Assembly (NCBI GenBank): GCA_905478925.1
Contig: CAJQKQ010000022.1
Location: 27,594 to 91,593 of the forward strand
Reading direction: 5' to 3'
DNA: 64,000 nucleotides
Origin: an uncultured Verrucomicrobiales bacterium
Lineage (GTDB): Bacteria > Verrucomicrobiota > Verrucomicrobiia > Verrucomicrobiales > Akkermansiaceae
The notes under the pieces are model-generated. The model had not been told where the DNA came from, ran no database searches, and saw nothing but the letters and a program-made list of their open reading frames with translations. Position numbers and translations under genes: made by a program. This document shows positions 42,257-50,058 of the stretch, in pieces (the first letter of the stretch is position 1; every line of letters starts with the position of its first letter).

Positions 42257-42370
42257 CGAACAAGCTCGATGACGGCTTCATGGCGTCACCGGCCCTCGAC
42301 GGAGACTCGCTTTACCTGCGAACCAAGTCCCACGTCTACCGGATCGGCGGGATGCCGTGAGAATTGTTAG
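42251..42370 (+). repeat. Right copy of the 120-bp direct repeat (orphan PQQ gene tail)
   Basis: 118 of 120 bases match 10213-10332, including the stop codon region. Here the sequence is not attached to a propeller gene but to a receiver fragment. The shared word TGGCGACGAACAAGCT at the junction may be the micro-homology that recombined. Confidence 0.9.
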
Positions 42371-42653
42371 GAATCCACTTTTGGCGGGAGCCTCATCAAG
42401 ATGCCCACCGGTGACCCGACGATCCGCGTCGTCGTCCTAAGAAGAAGGAGTGAGGAGCCAACAGCGGGTCACTCACCCGCAGTGAGCAGGTCGCCGTCGA
42501 GCCATCGGTCTCGTAATTGGGAAACACCTCGGGGGCCAGTGGCTCTCCAGCAGCCCTACGTCAAAACCAACCAATAAATCATTCTCCTTTCCGATTATTA
42601 TTTGTACCTTGGGTGGCAACTTGGGAATGCTTGTGACGGATTAATTCCCTTAC
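42371..42653. other. Intergenic sequence right of the island, no gene recognised
   Basis: The stretch contains a GC-rich segment (42405-42540) with short open frames on both strands but no start, ribosome site or family resemblance that I can support. It may hold decayed mobile DNA. It ends at the stop codon of the minus-strand hipA-like gene. Confidence 0.4.
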
Positions 42654-43883
42654 TCACCAGTCTTTTCCAAGAAGCCTCTGGCAATTTGTGGACACAAGAT
42701 CTGCAACTGCTTGCCCAGCCAGGAAATCCTGAGCTAGCGCAGCGTTAAATTGCTGGATCTTCGATGTGAGGCTTAGCAGGCGTTTTATCGCCGGCGTGCG
42801 ACCCAACCCCGCTTCTTCGAAAAACTCACACCAGTGTTTGGCGGTAAGCGTGGCTGGCTCACGTTCTCCACCAATTTTCATTGCCATTGTATTGGCGATA
42901 TCCGGATAGGCGCTCGTGCATACCAGATCATAAAGTGGAGCAAGTCTGATTCCGTCCGGTTCGCGTAGGAACGAGAAGTTCTTACCGTGCGCATCGTTGT
43001 TTCCGATCAGGACGTTGAAAACCACGGCATCGAACAAACTCAGCACGTCCACACCAGGGACGGATGAAACTTCGCGAACCAAATCAAAGCATTTTCGAAG
43101 GTTCGTCCCGCCCTCCTGCTGGTATTTGAGTTCCGGGGGAACTCCAAGTGCTTGGCTAAAATCTTCCTGATGAATTCGGACAAGCTTTTTGTCCGGAAGA
43201 CGTTGGCGATCATACCGTTCCACTTGCAGAAAGCGGGTTGAATCAGCGGTTCCAATCTCGACTCTTGCAACATCAAGTCCGACGACCGAAGCGAGCTTCA
43301 TGCAGAAATATTCATTCTCAACCAGCCCCTCAAAATGCGGACTTTGAGGCTTGATGATATGAGTGCTTGGAGAGCCGTTCAGTGGCAAGGACATGCGGCC
43401 ATTCCGTATTGCCACAGCAATTTTCCCCTGCGCCCCCGCCAGAGAAAGGCGGATACCCTCTTCGCCGATCAACAAAGGCCTTTTCGGCAAAGTAGCTATC
43501 AAAGATTCAAGCTCCTCTGAGTTGATCTCCCGGTAATCGGATCGCGCTACACCTGGAAGCTCACCATGGGGCAAAATACTCACTGCACCGGCGCATTCGG
43601 CTCCGATGTTTTCCAGAATCGCGAAGTCATTTTTATCGCTGACTCCGAAGCTTTTCGCAATCAGTTTCCGGCTGTCCTCTTCCGGAAGCAAGCCGGCAAA
43701 AAACGGTCTGCAGTCGTTGCGTTTGTAGCGCGTGTCCGACAAAGGCAAGGAATGAGAAAGAGGCAGCGCATTTTCACCGGAAAGCCACTCAGGAGCGTAG
43801 GTGAACCAAAGCGCACCCGAATCGTCCTGTTCAAGCTGACCAACCAGGTTATCGCTTAGAAAAATATTCAGAAACCTTGCCAT
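42654..43883 (-). CDS. hipA: HipA-type serine/threonine kinase toxin
   Basis: About 409 residues. N-terminal HipA domain 1 (NLVGQLEQDDSGALWFTYAPEWL) is followed by the kinase body with STHIIKP (ATP-binding Lys), RVEIG, DFSQALG, the catalytic loop IGNNDAHGKNFSFL and the metal Asp in LAPLYDLV. HipA kinases phosphorylate aminoacyl-tRNA synthetases and induce dormancy. The ATG at 43883 follows AGGTGG; a GTG at 43889 is possible. It lies directly after hipB. All catalytic motifs seem intact. Confidence 0.9.
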   Translation of the reverse strand: MARFLNIFLSDNLVGQLEQDDSGALWFTYAPEWLSGENALPLSHSLPLSDTRYKRNDCRPFFAGLLPEEDSRKLIAKSFGVSDKNDFAILENIGAECAGAVSILPHGELPGVARSDYREINSEELESLIATLPKRPLLIGEEGIRLSLAGAQGKIAVAIRNGRMSLPLNGSPSTHIIKPQSPHFEGLVENEYFCMKLASVVGLDVARVEIGTADSTRFLQVERYDRQRLPDKKLVRIHQEDFSQALGVPPELKYQQEGGTNLRKCFDLVREVSSVPGVDVLSLFDAVVFNVLIGNNDAHGKNFSFLREPDGIRLAPLYDLVCTSAYPDIANTMAMKIGGEREPATLTAKHWCEFFEEAGLGRTPAIKRLLSLTSKIQQFNAALAQDFLAGQAVADLVSTNCQRLLGKDW

Positions 43884-43889
43884 AACCAC

Positions 43890-44105
43890 CTAGCCTTTCC
43901 CTTTAAGCTTCAGATCCAGCTCGAAGCCTAGATTGGCAGCTACCTTGAGAGTCTTGCCGAGCTGGCAGGTTTCCTTTCCGTTCTCAAGATCGCTGACAAA
44001 ACGCACACCCGTTCCCGAAGCCAGCGCCACCTCAGCCTGATTCAGACCAATTTCCTTCCGACGCTTTCTTATGCGTCGCCCAAATTCTTCACTGCTCATC
44101 ATCAC
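43890..44105 (-). CDS. hipB: HipB-type Xre antitoxin
   Basis: A 71-residue helix-turn-helix protein (EFGRRIRKRRKEIGLNQAEVALASGTGVRFVSDLENG) with a C-terminal beta strand (FELDLKLKGKG) typical of HipB, which neutralises HipA and represses the operon. AAGGAG lies just before the ATG at 44105. Three operator-like sites lie upstream. Confidence 0.9.
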   Translation of the reverse strand: MMMSSEEFGRRIRKRRKEIGLNQAEVALASGTGVRFVSDLENGKETCQLGKTLKVAANLGFELDLKLKGKG

Positions 44106-44111
44106 TCCTTT

Positions 44112-44233
44112 TTATTACTGTTCGGGAATAATAGCAGTATATCGATCAAGACGCAACTCGTTTGTTACCGCTCGGGAATAAACTAATAATTTGACTCTAA
44201 AATCGCTATTCCGTTACCGATCGGTAACGGAAT
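44112..44233. promoter_or_regulatory. hipBA operator array
   Basis: Two 20-bp repeats, TTATTACTGTTCGGGAATAA (44112-44131) and TTGTTACCGCTCGGGAATAA (44162-44181), match at 17 positions. A third site at 44208-44233 is a perfect 26-bp palindrome with core GTTACCGATCGGTAAC. The 46-50 bp spacings and position in front of hipB fit cooperative HipB binding. The rest of the 44106-44428 gap has a widely spaced inverted repeat (44304-44313 and 44348-44357) of unknown meaning. Confidence 0.65.
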
Positions 44234-44428
44234 TCACCCATTTAAAACTTAGACAGATAATCCAAGGAATAAGGTGATACTTCCCAATCCTTGAGAAATC
44301 GAATTTTTCGGAGTCATGTCATTATAAAAATCGACAATCTCTAACTGCTCCGAAAAACTACCTCCTCTAACTGGAGGGCGCGTATAGGGTCGGCTTGAGG
44401 GCACCGGCCATGAAGCGGTGGTGGAGGC

Positions 44429-44860
44429 TCAGGGGCGGCGGAGGGTGAAGCTGCCGCTGTCGTGCTTGGAGCTGTAGGTGGCGTCGAAGGTGGTGGCGGT
44501 GAGCTTGCCCTTGACCTTGTAGGTGCCTAGGCCGGCGGGAAGGGCCATTGCGCCGTTCAGGATGAGGGAGCCGTCCCGATTTCGGGTGGTGGGAGTGGTA
44601 TGGGTGTAGTTGCCGAAGCGGAGAACGCCCCAGCCGGCGCGGTAGCTGAAGTCATGGGTGCCGGGCTTTCCGGGGCTGGGCAGGACGATGCACCAGAGCG
44701 GGCCGAGGTGGCCGTTGGTGTCGCTTTTCCATGACCCCTTCCAAGCTCCCTCCGTGGAAACCGGGGGATCGGGGAGGAGCGCGGCTTCCTTTTTGAAAGC
44801 AGCGTGATAACCCGGAGCACAGGATCCGAGCAGGGCGGTGAGGAGGATGAGGAGGCGCAT
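44429..44860 (-). CDS. Hypothetical lipoprotein
   Basis: A 143-residue lipoprotein: MRLLILLTALLGSC signal with lipobox LGSC. The mature part is beta-rich with many Gly/Thr (GAWKGSWKSDTNGHLGPLWC, FDATYSSKHDSGSFTLRRP), like a small beta-barrel/lipocalin-type domain. The family is not recognised. It is 125 bp from the end of the PQQ gene at 44986 and upstream of hipB. Confidence 0.65.
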   Translation of the reverse strand: MRLLILLTALLGSCAPGYHAAFKKEAALLPDPPVSTEGAWKGSWKSDTNGHLGPLWCIVLPSPGKPGTHDFSYRAGWGVLRFGNYTHTTPTTRNRDGSLILNGAMALPAGLGTYKVKGKLTATTFDATYSSKHDSGSFTLRRP

Positions 44861-44985
44861 GGCTATTTCCCGTTGAGAAGGCCGCCCGCGGGTGGGCGAA
44901 AACGATCTACCGGCCTCAGCATCCTCCCGATCAAAACAGGAAGCAAGGTCTGTGAAATTTTCAATTCATTCATTGGGCAAGCAGC

Positions 44986-46260
44986 TCACTCTTCACCGAA
45001 ACAGAACAGGTGTTTTTCGCTCCGCACGTAAAGGCGGCCGTCCACGCAGACCGGTGAGGCGATCACGCCCTCCTCCAGCGGATGCGTCTTCACGTCTGTC
45101 AATCCCGCGTCCTTGATCTGTCCGCTGATCACCATGCCGTCTTCACGCACGCAAAAAAACCGGTCGCCCACAACAATCGGCGATGCATAGTAAACCTGAG
45201 CCGCCTTCGGAAGCTTTGTTTCCCAGAGATGCTTTCCGGATTTCGCGTCCAGACAGGTTAGCCGGCCGCGTTTCGGCCCACCATCCTTGAGGACATAGAC
45301 CTTGCCGTCGCTGAAGACCGGGCTCACCGCATCCGATCCGACCTCGTCGTCCCTCCAAACCCAATGACTCTCCGACACGTCGCCGCGGCCATCCAGACGG
45401 ATTACAGCCAAGGAGTCGCCGCGGTTGAAAGGCACGACCGCGAGTTTGCCCTCCACCACCGCCGACGCAATCACCCTCTGCTTGCCGGCACGCTTCGGAT
45501 TGAAGCCGCCGCACTCCCACAACAGTTTCCCGTTTGCCGCGTCATGCGCTGTTAGATGATCCGCCCCCCAGTTGACAATCATCTCCAGTCCGTCCGCCTT
45601 GACGACGCTCGGTGTGCTGTAGGCATCCCCAGACTCCTCCCCTGTCTGATACTTCCTCGGAGTCTTCCAGACCTCTTTGCCCGTCTTCGGGTCGAGCGAT
45701 ACCAGATAGGATTCGCCATCGGTCTGCATCACCGCGATCACCACCCGTCCCGCGGCGAAGACCGGAGATGTCCCCTGATCCCACCAGAGACCGTCCTTGC
45801 CGTAGCGCTTCTGAAGATTGATTTGCCACAACGGATTACCTTCGAGATCCACGCAGGCGACCGTTCCGGATTTAAAATAGCCGACGACGATCTCACCGTT
45901 GGTAACTGGAGAGGAATTCGCCGAGCTTCCGACCCGCTGGCCCCGCCCCGGAGTCAGCGAACCGAAAGTTTTCCGCCACAGCTCCTTGCCCGCAGAGTCG
46001 AACCCCAGAATGCCGTCCTGGTCGCCAACCGGACTGGTGACGTACACCCGATTTTCCCAAACGATCGGTGTCGAGCATCCACGACCTGGAAGCTCGGCCT
46101 TCCATAAAAGTTTCTCCGCAAGGTCAAGCGGCGGCAACTTCCCCGGGGCTGCGCCGTTGCCGCTTGGGCCGCGCCATGCCGGCCAATTCTCCGCCGTCAA
46201 GGCTCCCGTTAGAACGGCGACGGCCAACAAACCCCATCCCAGAACATTCAATTTCATCAC
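44986..46260 (-). CDS. PQQ-like beta-propeller repeat protein
   Basis: A 424-residue exported propeller: MMKLNVLGWGLLAVAVLTGALTA signal, then ENWPAWRGPSGNGAAPG. Blades include DPKTGKEVWKT, DAANGKLLWECGG and DAKSGKHLWETKL. A second Met adjacent to the first is an equal start. It is 97 bp from the next minus-strand propeller gene (46358). Function unknown. Confidence 0.82.
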   Translation of the reverse strand: MMKLNVLGWGLLAVAVLTGALTAENWPAWRGPSGNGAAPGKLPPLDLAEKLLWKAELPGRGCSTPIVWENRVYVTSPVGDQDGILGFDSAGKELWRKTFGSLTPGRGQRVGSSANSSPVTNGEIVVGYFKSGTVACVDLEGNPLWQINLQKRYGKDGLWWDQGTSPVFAAGRVVIAVMQTDGESYLVSLDPKTGKEVWKTPRKYQTGEESGDAYSTPSVVKADGLEMIVNWGADHLTAHDAANGKLLWECGGFNPKRAGKQRVIASAVVEGKLAVVPFNRGDSLAVIRLDGRGDVSESHWVWRDDEVGSDAVSPVFSDGKVYVLKDGGPKRGRLTCLDAKSGKHLWETKLPKAAQVYYASPIVVGDRFFCVREDGMVISGQIKDAGLTDVKTHPLEEGVIASPVCVDGRLYVRSEKHLFCFGEE

Positions 46261-46357
46261 GTCAACATACGTTACGGAGAACCCGATGTAACAAGAAAAA
46301 GCCAGTAATTCTTAGTGATCCGAGGTGGCAGATTGGCGGCTCGAATCATCCAACTCC

Positions 46358-47566
46358 TCATTTGACATCCAGGCAAACCGCCTCGCCCTTGTTGCTGCGG
46401 GCGAAGATTTTTCCGTTTGCGAAGGCCACGGGCGCCCAACTGACGGATGAAAGCGCCTTCACGCGGCCATGCTCCACCCAACCGGTTTTGCCAGGCACAC
46501 CGCAAATGATCTCTCCAGTTTCAGCGAGGATCACCAACTCATCGCCCACCATCAGCGTACTGCCGCGGGTTCCAGGCATGCTCTCGCGCCAACGCACTTT
46601 ACCGCTTCTCATGTCCATCCGGATCAATTCGGCATCGATATTTTTGTCACCGAACACACCCAGGATATCTCCGTCCAGCAGGATGCTATTCTGGAAAATC
46701 ATTCGCTGATCCTCTTCCTTGTGGAGAATTTTCGGCTTGGGACCCGACACGTCCAGCACCACGTAGCCCATACCATAGCCGGAGGCCAGGAACATCATGC
46801 CGTCATGATACTGCGGGTTGCTCGCATTGATGTCGTAAGACGTCCGCCACCCGAAATCAAAGACCGGCTTGCCTTTCTCCTCCACACTGTAAACCACCAA
46901 GTTGCGACCATGAAACGCGGCCACCACCTCGCGTCCCTTGTAATTGAAAAAAACCGGAGCCGCGTAGCCCGCCTTGGTACGATCACCCGACTTCCAGCCT
47001 ACTTCGCCCGTACGTTTGTCGAGGGCGAACAATCCGCCGTCTTTCGAACAAGGCAAACAATAGAGTTCGTTGCCCTTCACGATCGGAGACGCCGAATAGC
47101 CCCAACTCGGTGCCTTGCCCCCGAAATCCGACTGGAAATGCTTGTGCCATTTCGGCTTCCCGTCGGCCATTGACAGGCAGAAAAGATTCCCCGTCCGGCT
47201 TAATGTGTAGACCACATCGCCGTCGATCGTCGGCGTGGCGTTCGGGCCACCGTCATAGAGTTTCGGATTGAGCTTCTCCGGATATTTGTGTGTCCACAAC
47301 TCCTTGCCGGTCTCCGCATCAAGGCACCACACAATGTCCGAGCCATTCTTGTTACCCATCACCACGGCCTTGTCGCCGGCGATCGCGAAGCTGGTACAGC
47401 CTTTGCCGAGATCCTTGCGCCAGAGTTCCTTGGGCTTGTTCGCCTTCCAGTCGGTGCGGATTCCCCCTTCCACCTTCCCCGATCCATCGGGGCCGAGGTA
47501 ACGCGGCCAATCCTGGGCGAGGGCGAATCCGGGAAGCAATGCGAGTAGTAGCAGAGGAAATTTCAT
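46358..47566 (-). CDS. PQQ-like beta-propeller repeat protein
   Basis: A 402-residue exported propeller: MKFPLLLLALLPGFALA signal, then QDWPRYLGPDGSGKVEGG. Blades include DAETGKELWTHKYP, DKRTGEVGWKSG and DMRSGKVRWRE. It is divergent from the TonB receptor gene with about 295 bp between, where I see no clear promoter or operator. It forms a tandem minus-strand pair with the gene at 44986. Confidence 0.82.
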   Translation of the reverse strand: MKFPLLLLALLPGFALAQDWPRYLGPDGSGKVEGGIRTDWKANKPKELWRKDLGKGCTSFAIAGDKAVVMGNKNGSDIVWCLDAETGKELWTHKYPEKLNPKLYDGGPNATPTIDGDVVYTLSRTGNLFCLSMADGKPKWHKHFQSDFGGKAPSWGYSASPIVKGNELYCLPCSKDGGLFALDKRTGEVGWKSGDRTKAGYAAPVFFNYKGREVVAAFHGRNLVVYSVEEKGKPVFDFGWRTSYDINASNPQYHDGMMFLASGYGMGYVVLDVSGPKPKILHKEEDQRMIFQNSILLDGDILGVFGDKNIDAELIRMDMRSGKVRWRESMPGTRGSTLMVGDELVILAETGEIICGVPGKTGWVEHGRVKALSSVSWAPVAFANGKIFARSNKGEAVCLDVK

Positions 47567-47861
47567 AATTGCGAAATTATTAGGTCAAATCTGTCGGTGC
47601 GCAAGGAGCCATGATCATTTTTCGCGGATCGAACGTCGGCCGCCCAGACATCGGCGAATTGCGTGCCGGTGATCATTCCAATTTCAAGGGGAAATATCGA
47701 GGTTTTCATGGATTTTGTTGTAAGAAAGGCGGTTGAATTGCATTACTCCAATGACGATGAACTGCTGAAAACGAGAGGAATTTCCCGGAACTTACTTTCC
47801 GGTGCGGATGCTTCTCAGTTTCGCTCGATACACAAATACCAAAAATTATCCTAATTTGCCA

Positions 47862-49958
47862 ATGACCTTACCCGTGCGTACCGCTTCCTTCGCCCTTGCC
47901 ATGAGCGCCACCCTTCATGCCCAAGACCCATTTTTACTCGCTCCGACCATCGTGGAGGCGGAACGAATCGATGACGAACCATCGGCCGTCAGCGTGATCT
48001 CCCGTCAATCGCTCGACCTTTTCCAAGTCCGGTCATTTTCCGATCTCTCGGGAATTGTTCCCGGCTTCAATGTGGTATCCGCCGATTCACGAGGCTTCGG
48101 CCAGGTCGTCGCGATGCGGGGATCGACCAACACGCTTTTCTTCGGCCCGCCCGCGCTCGGACTCACCATCGATGATGTGCCGCTCGGCGATGCCTACAGC
48201 TATCCGTCCGAGTTGTTGCACCTTTCCGAAGCCCGGGTGTATCGCGGCCCGCAAGGCCCAAATTTCGGCCGCAACGGTCCCGCCGGAATGGTTGAAATGT
48301 TCACTCCAAGGCCGGGCGACAAAATTTCGACCAGCATCACCGCCGAATACGGTTCCTACGATCATGTCGGTCTCGGCCTGAACACCTCCGGCCCGCTGGG
48401 CGGCAATCTTTCCTACACGCTACAGCTTTTTCACGACCAGCGAGATGGCTACATCCGCAACACGTTCCTGAATGACGAAACCGACGACCGTGAGGCCACC
48501 GGCGGACTGCTCAAACTCTACTGGAACCCCAGCGACGATTTCGAACTGAGCCTCCGTTTCTACGCCGAGCACGTAGACGACGGCTCCCAGCGTCTGACCC
48601 GCCTCGACTCCGCCGACCGCTTCACTGTTCTTTCCGATAATCCCGGCGTGACCAATCTCGAACGCTACCAAATCTCACTTCACTCACGAAAGAATCTCGA
48701 TTGGGGTAAGATCGAAACCATTTCCAGCTTCCAGACTTGGGATCTGAGTCCCTCGACCGTGGATCTCGACCTCGCAAATCGCTTCACGCCTTCGCCCGCT
48801 TTCGCTGGAGGCTTCCCGATCCCCGTGGACGCACGCTCGTCGATCGATCAAAATCAGGATCTCATTTCTAACGAGATACGATTCACCTCCAATGGCGATC
48901 GCCCCTTCACTTGGCAGGCCGGACTTTTCCAATTATGGACCGATAACTCAGGCAACACCACACGTTCAACTCTGGGGCCATTCGATCCCAGATTTCCAGG
49001 CGTTTTCATCCCTGTTCTTGATGAAACGACCACCTTCTCTGTCGAGCAACTCAACCTCGCCGCCTTCGCCAATGCCACCTTCACCCTCAGCGACTGCCTC
49101 GACTTCGATGCAGGTCTACGGCTCGACTACTACAGATCAGAAATCAACCGCCTCAAAGCGGACAATCTCGCGAACACCACAAACGTGGTCCGCGGTTCAC
49201 AGGACGAGGTTTTCGTCTCTCCTACGCTCGGACTCACCTATCAAGCCACTGAATCAGTCAACCTCTTCGCCCGATCATCGCTTGGCATCAAACCCGGCGG
49301 CTACTCCGCATTTGTGGATGCTGCCAACAACCCCACTTACGACCGCGAGGAAAACTGGTCGAACGAGATCGGTGCCGACTTCTTCTCTGAAGACCACAAC
49401 GTCCGGGTCGGCCTACGCGCCTACTGGGACCAGATCAGCGACTACCAGGTCAACCAGGGAGCCTTGGCCACCACCGATTTCTTCATCCTGAATGCCGACG
49501 AAGTCACTTCTCGTGGCATCGAGGCCGACCTCGCCTGGGCACCCATCGACCGTCTCACCATCCGCGGTGCCTTCGGCTACACCAATACCGAGTTTGACAG
49601 CTTCCGCGACCCCAACCGTCCCAGCACCACCTACAATGGCAACGAGGTTCCTTTCGTTCCAGAATACAGCGGCAGCCTTGGCGTCAGGTATGAATTCGAG
49701 TCCGGCTTCTACGTCAGCGCCGCTGGACGGGTCGTCGGCCCGACCCGCTTCGATTCCGCCAATACCTCGGCCTTCACCCAAGACGCCTACATCACCGCCG
49801 ACGCCGAAATCGGATACATGGCCGAGAATTTCAGCGTAACCTTCTACGGAACCAATCTGTTCGACAAAGGCTACTATACCTTCATCAACCCACAAATCGC
49901 CGCCGGATCCCCCGGCGACCCCCAGCAGTTCGGAATCCGAGTCCGTACCACCTTCTAA
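47862..49958 (+). CDS. TonB-dependent outer-membrane receptor
   Basis: A 698-residue receptor. The signal MTLPVRTASFALAMSATLHAQ is followed by a plug domain (VISRQSLDLFQVRSFSDLSGIVPGF; MRGSTNTLF) and a 22-strand-type barrel ending in Phe (FGIRVRTTF). A canonical TonB box is not obvious near the N-terminus (LAPTIVEAERI may serve). The sequence recalls siderophore/carotenoid-like receptors (DQRDGYIRNTF, EIGADFFSEDHNVRVGLRAYW). Start at 47862; an upstream extension to 47802 is unlikely. The propellers on both sides may process its substrate. Confidence 0.9.
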   Translation: MTLPVRTASFALAMSATLHAQDPFLLAPTIVEAERIDDEPSAVSVISRQSLDLFQVRSFSDLSGIVPGFNVVSADSRGFGQVVAMRGSTNTLFFGPPALGLTIDDVPLGDAYSYPSELLHLSEARVYRGPQGPNFGRNGPAGMVEMFTPRPGDKISTSITAEYGSYDHVGLGLNTSGPLGGNLSYTLQLFHDQRDGYIRNTFLNDETDDREATGGLLKLYWNPSDDFELSLRFYAEHVDDGSQRLTRLDSADRFTVLSDNPGVTNLERYQISLHSRKNLDWGKIETISSFQTWDLSPSTVDLDLANRFTPSPAFAGGFPIPVDARSSIDQNQDLISNEIRFTSNGDRPFTWQAGLFQLWTDNSGNTTRSTLGPFDPRFPGVFIPVLDETTTFSVEQLNLAAFANATFTLSDCLDFDAGLRLDYYRSEINRLKADNLANTTNVVRGSQDEVFVSPTLGLTYQATESVNLFARSSLGIKPGGYSAFVDAANNPTYDREENWSNEIGADFFSEDHNVRVGLRAYWDQISDYQVNQGALATTDFFILNADEVTSRGIEADLAWAPIDRLTIRGAFGYTNTEFDSFRDPNRPSTTYNGNEVPFVPEYSGSLGVRYEFESGFYVSAAGRVVGPTRFDSANTSAFTQDAYITADAEIGYMAENFSVTFYGTNLFDKGYYTFINPQIAAGSPGDPQQFGIRVRTTF

Positions 49959-50058
49959 ATATCGAGATGGGGTTTGAACCCCCTTCATCCCGGCCCCATC
50001 GTAAACTTTGCGCCTTCTTCAATTAGCGGTACAAATACCTCCTACTCATTCGAGATCT

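Noticed and set aside
44304..44357. Inverted repeat TTTTTCGGAG / CTCCGAAAAA as a terminator
   Set aside because: A 34-nt spacer and no T-run after the stem in the direction of the upstream gene make it a poor terminator.
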